DNA from: G965222335 sp965222335
Lineage (GTDB): Bacteria > Pseudomonadota > Gammaproteobacteria > Pseudomonadales > Halieaceae
NCBI GenBank assembly: GCA_965222335.1
Contig: OZ244944.1
Location: 1,178,001-1,242,000 of the forward strand
Length of the DNA stretch: 64,000 nt
Direction: 5' to 3'
Position numbers and translations under genes: made by a program. Of this stretch, positions 8,117-16,659 are shown piece after piece (the stretch's first letter is position 1; the number at the start of each line of letters is the position of its first letter). Under the pieces are notes generated by a model, which was not told where the DNA came from, made no database searches, and was given only the letters and a program-made list of their open reading frames with translations.

Positions 8117-9427
8117 TTACATGAATGCGAACTTGGCCAGGAAGATGGCGGCCAGGAACCAGGCGCCTGGGGTGATATCCCCGCGCCGGCGGGCGCACAG
8201 CTTGATCACGACGTAGCTGATAAAGCCCACCGCAATACCATTGGCAATGGAGAAGGACAGCGGAATCATCACCGCGGTAATCAGCGCCGGCACCACCTCG
8301 GTGGGGTCCTCCCACTCCAGCGCCTGCAGTCCGGTGAGCATCAGCATGGCCACGTAGATCAGCGCGCCGGCAGTGGCGAAGGCCGGCACCATCCCCGCGA
8401 GGGGGGCAAAAAATATTGCCACCAGGAACAGGGTTCCCACCGTGACCGCGGTCAGGCCCGTGCGGCCCCCGGCGGCCACCCCCGCGGCGCTTTCCACGTA
8501 GCTGGTCACCGGTGCACACCCGAGGAAGGCGCCGAGCACGCTGGAGGTGCTGTCGGCCTTGAGGGCCCGGTCCATATTCTGGATATTGCCATCGGCATCG
8601 ACCAGCCCGGCGCGGTTGGCCACCCCCAGCAGCGTACCCGCGGTGTCGAACAGGTTCACAAACAGGAAGGCAATAATCACACTGGTCATCGCCACGTCCA
8701 GGGCACCGGGAATATCCAGCTGAAACAGGGTGGGCGCCAGGCTCGGCGGTGCCGAGACCAGCCCCTGGTACTGCACCTCGCCGAGGGCCAGGCCCAGCAG
8801 GGTGATGCCCAGGATGCCGAGGATGATCGCGCCGTGAACCTGGCGAATGGAAAGCACCGCAATCGCCAGAAATCCCAGGCAGGCCAGGAAGGGGCCGGTC
8901 TGGGTGAGGTCGCCGAGGGTCAGGAAGGTGGCATCGCTGGCGACGATAATGCCGCCGCTCTTGAGGCCGATAAAACCGACGAACAGGCCGACCCCGGCAC
9001 CCATGGCCACGCGCAGGTCCAGGGGAATACTGTCCAGCATCCAGCGCCGGATGCGGGTGACGCTCATGATCACGAACAGGACCCCGGCCAGGAACACCGC
9101 CCCGAGGGCGACCTGCCAGGAGTAGCCCATGTCGGCGACCACGGTGTAGGTGAAGAACGCGTTCAGGCCCATGCCGGGGGCGAGGCCTACAGGCCAGTTG
9201 GCATAAAAGCCCATGAGGTAACAGGCCAGGGCCGAAGCCAGGCAGGTAGCGACAAAGCTCGCCTGGGGATCCATGCCAGCGGACGCCATCATCTGCGGGT
9301 TCACGAAGATGATGTAGGCCATGGTGACGAAGGTGGTGGCCCCCGCCACGAGTTCAGTGCGCACGGTGGTGCCGTGCTCGGCAAGCTGGAAATAGTGCCC
9401 GATCAGGCCCTGGGTCTGGTTTGGCAT
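8117..9427 (-). CDS. NCS2-family purine base permease (AzgA/PbuG type)
   Basis: Inner-membrane transporter, 436 residues, with about 12-14 hydrophobic segments. N-terminal GATTFVTMAYIIFVNPQMM and PGMGLNAFFTYTVV are hallmarks of the AzgA-like branch, whose members import adenine, guanine or hypoxanthine with protons. The segment FVNLFDTAGTLLGVANRAGL near residue 260 is also typical. It is divergent from the phosphoribosyltransferase at 9599, which would trap an imported base as a nucleotide, and lies next to nucleoside catabolism genes. This supports hypoxanthine or adenine as substrate, though the exact base is not proven. Confidence 0.9.
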   Translation of the reverse strand: MPNQTQGLIGHYFQLAEHGTTVRTELVAGATTFVTMAYIIFVNPQMMASAGMDPQASFVATCLASALACYLMGFYANWPVGLAPGMGLNAFFTYTVVADMGYSWQVALGAVFLAGVLFVIMSVTRIRRWMLDSIPLDLRVAMGAGVGLFVGFIGLKSGGIIVASDATFLTLGDLTQTGPFLACLGFLAIAVLSIRQVHGAIILGILGITLLGLALGEVQYQGLVSAPPSLAPTLFQLDIPGALDVAMTSVIIAFLFVNLFDTAGTLLGVANRAGLVDADGNIQNMDRALKADSTSSVLGAFLGCAPVTSYVESAAGVAAGGRTGLTAVTVGTLFLVAIFFAPLAGMVPAFATAGALIYVAMLMLTGLQALEWEDPTEVVPALITAVMIPLSFSIANGIAVGFISYVVIKLCARRRGDITPGAWFLAAIFLAKFAFM

Positions 9428-9598
9428 CGTCTGCTATCCGGGGCCGGGCCCGCGAGGTAAAAAAACGCAGTTTACGCAATCACCTCAAGAGGCACCATAG
9501 GCGGCCCACGTCAGGGCGGCCCGCGCCAGGGGGACCGGGGTGCGGGCGGCTATGGTAACCTTGCCTGCCGTTGCTAGCCCGGTGAGAGGAACCGCCCC

Positions 9599-10168
9599 AT
9601 GCACAAGCACTACATCAGCGCCCAGCAGTTGCTGGAAGATTCATTCCGGCTGGGCTGGCAGGTCTATGAGAGCGGCTATCGCCCGGACTATATCGTCGGC
9701 GTCTGGCGCGGCGGTGCGCCGGTTGGCATCGCGGTACAGGAACTCCTGGACGTGCTCGACGTGAAGTCCGATCACATCGCCATCCGCACCTCTTCCTACA
9801 CCGGCATCGGCCAGCGCAGCCGACACGTGCGCGTGCACGGCCTGACCTACCTGATCAAGCGCCTTGAGGCGGAGCACTCGCTGCTGATAGTGGATGACGT
9901 GCACGACTCAGGGCTGTCCATCGACCAGACTATCAGGGACCTCAAGGACGCCTGCAAGCGCAACACGCCGGATATCCGGATCGCTACTCCCTATTACAAG
10001 CCGGGCAACAACAAGACCCAGCGGGTCCCCGACTACTACGTGCACGAGACCGATGACTGGCTGGTATTTCCCCACGAGCTGGACGGGCTCACGATCGACG
10101 AAATCCGGGAGCACAAGCCTGAGCTGGCCAACTTCGTGGATCGCATGGAGCAATCCATCAAGCCCTGA
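9599..10168 (+). CDS. Phosphoribosyltransferase (hypoxanthine-type)
   Basis: Cytoplasmic type I phosphoribosyltransferase, 189 residues, likely joining a purine base to PRPP. The PRPP loop is LLIVDDVHDSG at about 95-105, and an N-terminal loop GVWRGGAPVG (34-43) fits the fold. A GAGAGGA ribosome-binding site precedes the ATG. Similar short proteins are annotated as hypoxanthine or xanthine phosphoribosyltransferases. Divergence from a purine permease and proximity to nucleoside genes support purine salvage. It ends 6 bp before the convergent cupin gene. Confidence 0.85.
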   Translation: MHKHYISAQQLLEDSFRLGWQVYESGYRPDYIVGVWRGGAPVGIAVQELLDVLDVKSDHIAIRTSSYTGIGQRSRHVRVHGLTYLIKRLEAEHSLLIVDDVHDSGLSIDQTIRDLKDACKRNTPDIRIATPYYKPGNNKTQRVPDYYVHETDDWLVFPHELDGLTIDEIREHKPELANFVDRMEQSIKP

Positions 10169-10174
10169 ACCGGC

Positions 10175-10753
10175 CTACTGCCGGGTGAAGCGCTCAATCA
10201 CATTTCTATGCGCGGGAAACTCCCGCAGCAGGCGCTCGCGCTCGCCGAGGGTCATGTCGGCATAGTCGAAACCCGGTGAGACCGCCTCGGAGATCAGGCC
10301 GTAGTCCCCCCCGGGCAGGTGCGAGGCCTTCCACACCCCGCCGCGGACCACCAGCTGCAGTTGCTGGCCGGCGGCGAGATCCGGCCCCAGCACCGCGGTC
10401 TCCAGGCGCCCGTCCGGGTGAATCAGGTAGTAGTGCACTGGCGCGCCCAGGTGATAGAAATGCAGGATATCCGAGCGGTTCAGGTGCCAGTGGCCCACCG
10501 GGGACTCCCGGGTAAGCAGGTAATAAATGGAGGTCATGGTGTAGCGCTCCCCGTCGGGGGCCGCCACCTGCTCCCGATGGTCCGCCTGAAAGGTGCGGCG
10601 GAAATAGCCGCCCTCCACGTGCGCCTCGAGGCCGAGTTGCTCAATCAGTGTCTGCCGGTCCGGGGCTGTCCCGGTCATGCCTGTCTCCTCGGCGCCGGCC
10701 GGGAGGCCGACGAGAAAAGCCACGCTGGCCAGGCCGGCGCGCAGCCCCCTCAC
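10175..10753 (-). CDS. DUF985 (cupin_5) protein, apparently exported
   Basis: 192 residues. The body from about residue 28 is a DUF985 cupin: EGGYFRRTF, TSIYYLLTRESPVGHWHLNR, EILHFYHLG-like DILHFYHLGAPV and SPGFDYADMTLGERERLL are family signatures. The GTG start overlaps the TGA of the upstream amidohydrolase, indicating translational coupling. That start gives an N-terminus MRGLRAGLASVAFLVGLPAG then AEE, which resembles a cleavable signal peptide. Most DUF985 proteins lack one. An internal ATG at MTGTAPDRQ would give a cytoplasmic form. Catalytic function unknown; a role on a sugar or purine product is only suggested by context. Confidence 0.82.
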   Translation of the reverse strand: MRGLRAGLASVAFLVGLPAGAEETGMTGTAPDRQTLIEQLGLEAHVEGGYFRRTFQADHREQVAAPDGERYTMTSIYYLLTRESPVGHWHLNRSDILHFYHLGAPVHYYLIHPDGRLETAVLGPDLAAGQQLQLVVRGGVWKASHLPGGDYGLISEAVSPGFDYADMTLGERERLLREFPAHRNVIERFTRQ

Positions 10754-12210
10754 GACGCATCCGCCGCGGCCGGCGCCTCGTCAGATTCATCCTCGGGCTC
10801 ATCCACTGCGCTCAGGGCACGCCGGATCCTGTCGCTGTGGCGGGCCACCGCCGCGCGCAGCGCATCTTCGTCGATGGTGATCACCTCGCGCTCGCGCATC
10901 AGGATCTCGCCGGCCACAATCGTGGTCACCACGTCGGTACTGTCGAGCACGTAGACCAGGTGGGAGGTCACATCGTACAGCGGCTGCTGGTGGGTCTTGT
11001 CCACTTGCAGCTGGATCATATCTGCCGCCATCCCCACCTGTAGCTGACCAATCTCCCCGCCCATATGGATCGCCGCAGCGCCGAGCCGGGTGGCCATGTC
11101 CAGGGCCTGGGTGGCGGGCAGGGCCGTGGGGTCGCCACTGTTGACCTTGTGCAACAGCGCCGCCAGACGCACCTCCTCCCACAGGTCGAGGTCATTATTG
11201 CTGGCAGCGCCGTCGGTACCCAGGCCCACGTTGACCCCCGCCGCGAGCATCGCCGGCACCGGTGAAATACCCGCGCCCAGCTTCATGTTGGAGGTGGGAT
11301 TGTGCACCGCGCCGACCCCGGCCGCGGCGGTAAGGGCAATGTCCTTGTCATTCAGCTGGACCATGTGCGCCGCGATCAGCGACTGCCCGAACATGCCCAG
11401 CCCCTCCACATGCTGCACCGGCGTGGTCTGGTACTGCTCGGCGATAAACGCGGTCTCTGCCGGCGCCTCCGCCAGGTGCATGGAAATGGGTGCCTGCAAG
11501 GCCGCCGCCTTCTCCACCGTGGCACGCAGATGTTCCGCGGACACGGTGTAGGGCGCGTGGGGCGCGAACGCGGGCGTGATGCGGGGGTGCCTGCCCTGCC
11601 AGCGGCGCACGAAATCCTCCGCCGCGGCGAAGGAGTCATCCCAGCCGCTGAAGCCGGGGCTCGGGTAATCTATATGCGGCGAGGCGACGATGGCCCGCAG
11701 GCCGCAACGCTCAACCACGCCGGCGATCTCGTCGGGGTAGAAGTACATATCCACGAAGGTGGTGGTACCCCCCCGGATCATCTCCCAGCAGGCGAGCTCG
11801 GTCCCCGCGCGCACAAACTCCGGGGTCACAAAGCGCCCCTCCATGGGGAACACATACTGGTTCAGCCAGGTCATCAGGTCGAGGTCGTCCACCATGCCCC
11901 GGAACAGGGTCATGGCGGTATGCGTGTGGCCATTGACCAGGCCGGGCATCAGGATGCGCCCGTCGCCGGGGATGCTGCGCCTGGCCAGGTAGCGCTCGTC
12001 GATTTCCTGGCGCGACCCCACCGCGACGATGCGCCCCTCGTCCACCACCACCGCACCATTGCGAATCTCGGGCTGTGCCGGATTCATGGTCAGGACGTAA
12101 TCTCCGTACACCACCAGGTCCGGCTGGCTGGCAGCACCCCAGGCGCCGCCAGCGAGCGACAGTGGCAGCAGCGCGCCGGCCAGAAAGCGGGCGACAATGG
12201 ACTTCAGCAT
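10750..12210 (-). CDS. Exported amidohydrolase, MTA/SAH/adenosine deaminase-like
   Basis: 486 residues of the amidohydrolase superfamily, closest in pattern to MtaD/SsnA/AtzB-like deaminases. Metal ligands expected from the family are His95 and His97 (NGHTHTAM), His245 with acid Glu248 (SMHLAEAP) and Asp333 (GLGTDGAASNN). HAPY at 218-221 is also conserved. The first 26 residues (MLKSIVARFLAGALLPLSLA plus a GAWGA cleavage region) look like a signal peptide, whereas typical MtaD is cytoplasmic. An acidic Ala-rich tail follows the barrel. It is divergent from the TonB receptor and coupled to the cupin gene. Periplasmic deamination of adenosine or a related nucleoside is inferred. Confidence 0.86.
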   Translation of the reverse strand: MLKSIVARFLAGALLPLSLAGGAWGAASQPDLVVYGDYVLTMNPAQPEIRNGAVVVDEGRIVAVGSRQEIDERYLARRSIPGDGRILMPGLVNGHTHTAMTLFRGMVDDLDLMTWLNQYVFPMEGRFVTPEFVRAGTELACWEMIRGGTTTFVDMYFYPDEIAGVVERCGLRAIVASPHIDYPSPGFSGWDDSFAAAEDFVRRWQGRHPRITPAFAPHAPYTVSAEHLRATVEKAAALQAPISMHLAEAPAETAFIAEQYQTTPVQHVEGLGMFGQSLIAAHMVQLNDKDIALTAAAGVGAVHNPTSNMKLGAGISPVPAMLAAGVNVGLGTDGAASNNDLDLWEEVRLAALLHKVNSGDPTALPATQALDMATRLGAAAIHMGGEIGQLQVGMAADMIQLQVDKTHQQPLYDVTSHLVYVLDSTDVVTTIVAGEILMREREVITIDEDALRAAVARHSDRIRRALSAVDEPEDESDEAPAAADAS

Positions 12211-12397
12211 GGCATTCCCTGTGTCATCTCATAAGTTCCCAGCCAATTCTGGTACTTTTGCCGGTCGAGGCTGCGCCGACCGACCAATGACGGTAGATTT
12301 TGCATAAATGTGCCAATAACACCAGCCGGGGTCGTCAGAACCCTGCACATGATCGCTAATCACCAGAAACAATCGCCCCATACCCCAGGAGAACACC

Positions 12398-14557
12398 ATG
12401 AATAGGATCACCGCACCCCGGCTGGCCCTGGCGACCACCGTGGCAGCCGCCGTCGCTGGCACCGTACCCGCCCACGCGCAGCTGGAGGAGGTTATCGTCA
12501 CCGCCCAGAAGCGCGAACAGAGTCTGCTCGACGTTCCGCTGTCAGTCGCCACCCTTTCCGGCGAACGCTTCAGCGCCATTTTCGAGGGCGGCGCCGACAT
12601 CCGCGGCCTGTCCGCCCGGGTGCCCGGGCTGTACGTGGAGTCCTCCAATGGCCGCGTTGCTCCGCGTTTCTATATCCGCGGCCTGGGCAACATCGACTTC
12701 GACCTCGCCGCGTCCCAGCCGGTGTCCATCATCATGGACGAAGTAGTCAAGGAGAACGTGGTCCTGAAGAGCTTCCCCCTGTTTGATATCGACCGCGTCG
12801 AGGTGCTGCGCGGCCCCCAGGGCTCTCTCTTCGGGCGCAACACCACCGCGGGCATTGTCAAGTTTGACTCGGTCAAGCCCAGCCAGGATCCTTCCGGCAA
12901 GGCCAAGGTGGATATCGGCACCCTGGGCACGGTAAATTTTGAAGGTGCCATGGGTGGCGGCCTCACCGACACGGTGGCGGGCCGTATTGCCGTTCTGTAC
13001 CAGAGCCGGGAAGACTACATCGACAACGGCTTTACCGGGGAAGACAACGCCCTGGGCGGCTTCAAGGAAAAGGCCGTGAAGGGTTTCCTGCAGTGGGAGC
13101 CGAATGACCGCTTCAGCGCCCTGCTCGGTGCTCACCACCGCGACCTCGACGGCACCGCCGCCGTGTTCCGGGCCAACATCTTCGACCCGGGCAGCAACGA
13201 GCTGAACGAGAACTACGACCGCGACACCGTGTTCTTCGACGAGGGCGACAACAATCCCCAGGAATACAAGAACACCGGCATCAACCTCAAGCTGGACTAC
13301 GACCTGGGCGCCATGACCCTGACCTCGATCACCGCGGCAGAAGACGCCGACGGGCGCAGCCTGGGTGATATCGACGGCGGCTTCGGCGCCGTGTTCCTGC
13401 CGGAGTCCGGGCCGGGCTTTATTCCCTTCCCCTCCCAGACCCAGGACGCCGCCGAAGTGCAGCAGTTCACCCAGGAGCTGCGCCTGAGCAGCAACTACGG
13501 CGAGCGCTTCAACTGGCAGGTCGGCGCGTTCTTCTTCGATTCCGAACTGGATGTGGAAACCAGCCCCTTCTTCGTACCGCCCACCACGGTGACCCATGAC
13601 AACAGCACCTGGGCGATCTTCGGCCAGGGCGACTACGCCCTCACCGATCTGCTCACCCTGACCGCAGGCCTGCGCTACACCGATGACGAGAAGGACCTCA
13701 CTGCGCCGGGCTATGACATCAGTGTCCAGGACGACCAGGTCAGCGGCGATATCGCCCTGTCCTATGCCATCAGCGACAACAGCACGATCTGGACCAAGGT
13801 GGGCACCGGCTTCCGCGCGCCGACCATCCAGGGCCGCGACGTGGCCTTCGGGGCGCCCCCGTCGGTGGCGGATTCCGAGACCATCACCTCCTTCGAGCTG
13901 GGCTACAAGGCCGAGTTCGCGAATAACCGGGCGCGTATCAACGCCGCGGTGTTCTATTACGAGGTGGATGACATCCAGTTCACTGCGGTGGGCGGCGCCG
14001 ACAACTCCATTCAACTGGTCAACGCCGAACAGGGCACCGGCCAGGGCGCGGAGCTGGACCTGCAGTGGCTGATCACCGAGAACTTCGAAGTCACCGTGGG
14101 TGCCGCCTACGCCGACACCGAGATCGAGGACCAGAACCTGCGCGTGGCACCCTGTGGTAGCGGGCTCTGCACGCCGCTCGACCCGATGGACGCGAGCGGC
14201 CTGGTATTTGTGGATGGCAACCCCTTCCCCAACGCCCCGGAGACGACCTATAACTTCACCGCTTCCTACACCGTACCGGTGGGTCGCGAATCGGAGTTCT
14301 TCGCCTTTACCGACTGGTCCTACCAGGGCGACACCCAGATCTTCCTCTACGACGCGGTGGAGTTCCGCACCGAGGACCAGTTCGAGGGTGGCGTTCGCCT
14401 GGGCTGGCGCCTGCGCGACGACAGCTACGAAATCGCGCTCTTCGGCCGCAACATCACCGACGAGGAGAACGTCCAGGGGGCGATCGACTTCAACAACCTG
14501 ACCGGCTTTACCAACGAACCGCGGGTCTGGGGTATCTCCCTGATGTCCCAGTGGTAA
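12398..14557 (+). CDS. TonB-dependent outer-membrane receptor
   Basis: 719 residues with a signal peptide ending AHAQ (about residue 28), a TonB box EEVIVTAQKRE, a plug domain (SVATLSGERF, FYIRGLGN, RVEVLRGPQGSLFGRNTTAG) and a beta-barrel ending in the aromatic SLMSQW typical of barrel proteins. It resembles the large group of receptors for complex organics rather than a known siderophore receptor. AGGAG lies before the ATG. Neighbours suggest a purine nucleoside or derivative as substrate. A strong hairpin terminator follows. Confidence 0.93.
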   Translation: MNRITAPRLALATTVAAAVAGTVPAHAQLEEVIVTAQKREQSLLDVPLSVATLSGERFSAIFEGGADIRGLSARVPGLYVESSNGRVAPRFYIRGLGNIDFDLAASQPVSIIMDEVVKENVVLKSFPLFDIDRVEVLRGPQGSLFGRNTTAGIVKFDSVKPSQDPSGKAKVDIGTLGTVNFEGAMGGGLTDTVAGRIAVLYQSREDYIDNGFTGEDNALGGFKEKAVKGFLQWEPNDRFSALLGAHHRDLDGTAAVFRANIFDPGSNELNENYDRDTVFFDEGDNNPQEYKNTGINLKLDYDLGAMTLTSITAAEDADGRSLGDIDGGFGAVFLPESGPGFIPFPSQTQDAAEVQQFTQELRLSSNYGERFNWQVGAFFFDSELDVETSPFFVPPTTVTHDNSTWAIFGQGDYALTDLLTLTAGLRYTDDEKDLTAPGYDISVQDDQVSGDIALSYAISDNSTIWTKVGTGFRAPTIQGRDVAFGAPPSVADSETITSFELGYKAEFANNRARINAAVFYYEVDDIQFTAVGGADNSIQLVNAEQGTGQGAELDLQWLITENFEVTVGAAYADTEIEDQNLRVAPCGSGLCTPLDPMDASGLVFVDGNPFPNAPETTYNFTASYTVPVGRESEFFAFTDWSYQGDTQIFLYDAVEFRTEDQFEGGVRLGWRLRDDSYEIALFGRNITDEENVQGAIDFNNLTGFTNEPRVWGISLMSQW

Positions 14558-14629
14558 GTCGGCCCGCGCCGGCCTGGCCGGCGTAGCGCGCCTCACGGCC
14601 ATCTTCTACACTGTAGCGGTGGCCATGGA

Positions 14630-14662
14630 CAAACCCCGGGCTCAGACCCGGGGTTTGTTTTT
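14630..14662 (+). terminator. Rho-independent terminator after the TonB receptor
   Basis: An 11-bp perfect stem, CAAACCCCGGG at 14630-14640 and CCCGGGGTTTG at 14647-14657, with a 6-nt loop and a run of five T. Only about 40 bp separate it from the next gene on the same strand, so it may set the ratio of receptor to downstream operon rather than block readthrough fully. Confidence 0.88.
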
Positions 14663-14701
14663 CTGGAGCCTGTACAAAGACACTAAAAAAGAGGGCTGTG
14701 C

Positions 14702-15703
14702 ATGTTTATCGTTGAATCCTACGCCGTGGCCGTGGCCCTGTGCTTCGTGACCATGCTGTGCTGGGGCTCCTGGGCCAACACCCAGAAGCTGGCCACCCAG
14801 GAGTGGCGCTTCCAGCTGTTCTACTGGGACTACTCCATTGGCGTCTTATTGCTGGCGCTGCTGCTGGCCTTTACCCTGGGCAGCAGCGGGGACGAGGGAC
14901 GCAGTTTTGTCCCGGACATTTCCCAGGCCAATAGCGACGCCATCAAGATGGCCCTGCTCGGCGGCGCGGTGTTCAACTTTGCCAATATCCTGCTGGTGGT
15001 GGCGATCGACATCGCGGGCATGGCGGTGGCATTTCCGGTCGGTATTGGCCTCGCCCTGGTGATCGGCGTGCTCGCCAACTACGACCCCGCCCAGGTCATC
15101 AGCCCCTTTCTGCTGTTCCTCGGAGTCGGCCTGGTGGTGGTGGCGATTCTGCTGGATGCCCTGATCTACCGGCGGGTGCCCGGGGAGAGTGCCCAGGCGG
15201 TGGGCAAGGGCCTCACCATCTCGGTGATTGCCGGCATTTCGATGGGCTTTTTCTATCGCTTCGTGGCCCAGTCCATGTCCTTTGATTTTGCCAGCCCCGA
15301 AGCGGGCCTGATGACCCCCTACTCGGCAGCGGTGGTATTCGGTATCGGCCTGCTGCTGTCCAACCTGGTTTTCCTGGTGCCGCTCATGTACCGGCCCATC
15401 AGCGGGGAACCGGCCCGCCCCGGCGAGTACTTCAGCCGTGGCACACCCCGCCTGCACCTGGTGGGCATTCTCGGCGGCGCCATCTGGGCAACCGGTTTCT
15501 GTTTCAATATCATCGCCGCCGGCAAAGCCGGCTATGCGGTATCCTACGGCCTGGGCCAGGGCGCAACGATGGTCGCCGCCTTCTGGGGGGTTTTTATCTG
15601 GAAGGAGTTCAAGGACACCCCCGCCGGCACCTCGCCCCTGATTGCCGCCATGTTCGCCTGTTTCTTTGTCGGGCTGGGCATGATCATCTATTCCAACCTG
15701 TGA
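14702..15703 (+). CDS. Ureide/ribose-type permease of the DMT superfamily (GRP/UPS-like)
   Basis: 333-residue polytopic membrane protein with about ten hydrophobic segments. The N-terminus MFIVESYAVAVALCFVTMLC then WGSWANTQKL resembles ureide permeases and GRP-family glucose/ribose porters, which have five-plus-five helices with GxxxG-type repeats (ISMGFFYRF, GGAIWATGFCFN). It starts a tight three-gene operon with ribokinase (10-bp gap) and the NUP-like protein (13-bp gap). That context favours ribose as substrate, with a purine ureide or nucleoside as alternative. Substrate cannot be decided from sequence. Confidence 0.78.
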   Translation: MFIVESYAVAVALCFVTMLCWGSWANTQKLATQEWRFQLFYWDYSIGVLLLALLLAFTLGSSGDEGRSFVPDISQANSDAIKMALLGGAVFNFANILLVVAIDIAGMAVAFPVGIGLALVIGVLANYDPAQVISPFLLFLGVGLVVVAILLDALIYRRVPGESAQAVGKGLTISVIAGISMGFFYRFVAQSMSFDFASPEAGLMTPYSAAVVFGIGLLLSNLVFLVPLMYRPISGEPARPGEYFSRGTPRLHLVGILGGAIWATGFCFNIIAAGKAGYAVSYGLGQGATMVAAFWGVFIWKEFKDTPAGTSPLIAAMFACFFVGLGMIIYSNL

Positions 15704-15713
15704 TGCCCTGCCC

Positions 15714-16646
15714 ATGAAGCGTGTGGTCGTAATCGGTTCTTCCAATACGGATATGATTATCCAGGTGCCCTATCTGCCTGGCCCCGGGGAGACGGTGATG
15801 GGCGGCAAGTTCACCACCACCCCCGGCGGCAAGGGCGCCAACCAGGCGGTGACGGCGGCCCGGGCCGGCGGTCGCGTCAGCTTCGTGGCCGCGGTAGGCG
15901 ATGATCTCTTCGGCCAGGAGTCACTCAAGGGTTTCGCCAGAGACGGCATCGACACGGGTCTGTGCCTGATCGACCCGCTGACCCCCTCCGGGGTGGCGCA
16001 GATCTTCGTCGACGCCAAGGGCGAGAACACCATCGGCGTGGCCCCCGGCGCGAATGCCTGCCTGGAACCGGGCCATATCGACCGGGCCACGGGGCTGTTC
16101 GGCCCCGACACCGTGGTCCTGCTGCAGCTGGAAACCCCGCTGGAAACCGTGGTCTACGCCGCGCGCCTGGCGCATGAGAAGGGCTGCAAGGTGATTCTCA
16201 ACCCCGCCCCCGCCACCACCCTGCCGGATGAGTTGTTCGCCTACCTGGATTACCTGACCCCCAACCTGGCGGAAATCGAGACCCTTACCGGCGTGCCCGT
16301 GACCGACGAGCGCTCCGCGGCCGCCGCCGCCGGTGCGCTGCACCAGCGGGGGGTGACCAATATCCTGATCACCCGCGGCGACCAGGGGGTCTTCCTGTCC
16401 CAGCGCGATCGCGACCGGCACATCAGCACCCGGGGCTTTCCCGCGTTCAAGGTGGAAACTGTGGACACTACCGCCGCCGGGGACGTCTTCAACGGCTGCC
16501 TGGCAGTAGCAATCGCCAATGACCGGGACCTGGCCGATGCCATTCGCTTCGCCCAGGCCGGCGCCGCACTGTCAGTGCGGGTGCTGGGCGCGCAGGTCAG
16601 CGCGCCGCAGCTGAACGAGATAGAATCCTTCCTGCAAACCCACTGA
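15714..16646 (+). CDS. rbsK: Ribokinase (PfkB family)
   Basis: 310-residue cytoplasmic sugar kinase making ribose 5-phosphate. PfkB signature 1 is GGKGANQAVTAARAGG at 38-53; signature 2 contains DTTAAGDVFNGCLA with the catalytic base Asp257 (the usual motif is DTTGAGD, so here Ala replaces the first Gly). Substrate-contact GSSNTDM near the N-terminus fits ribokinase. It is located between the sugar/ureide permease and the NUP-like protein, in line with phosphorylation of ribose released from nucleosides. Other pentofuranose substrates are possible. Confidence 0.9.
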   Translation: MKRVVVIGSSNTDMIIQVPYLPGPGETVMGGKFTTTPGGKGANQAVTAARAGGRVSFVAAVGDDLFGQESLKGFARDGIDTGLCLIDPLTPSGVAQIFVDAKGENTIGVAPGANACLEPGHIDRATGLFGPDTVVLLQLETPLETVVYAARLAHEKGCKVILNPAPATTLPDELFAYLDYLTPNLAEIETLTGVPVTDERSAAAAAGALHQRGVTNILITRGDQGVFLSQRDRDRHISTRGFPAFKVETVDTTAAGDVFNGCLAVAIANDRDLADAIRFAQAGAALSVRVLGAQVSAPQLNEIESFLQTH

Positions 16647-16659
16647 CTCACGGACCCTT

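Noticed and set aside
12542..14602. 686-codon minus-strand frame opposite the TonB receptor
   Set aside because: Antisense shadow; the receptor on the plus strand has signal peptide, TonB box, plug and barrel end.
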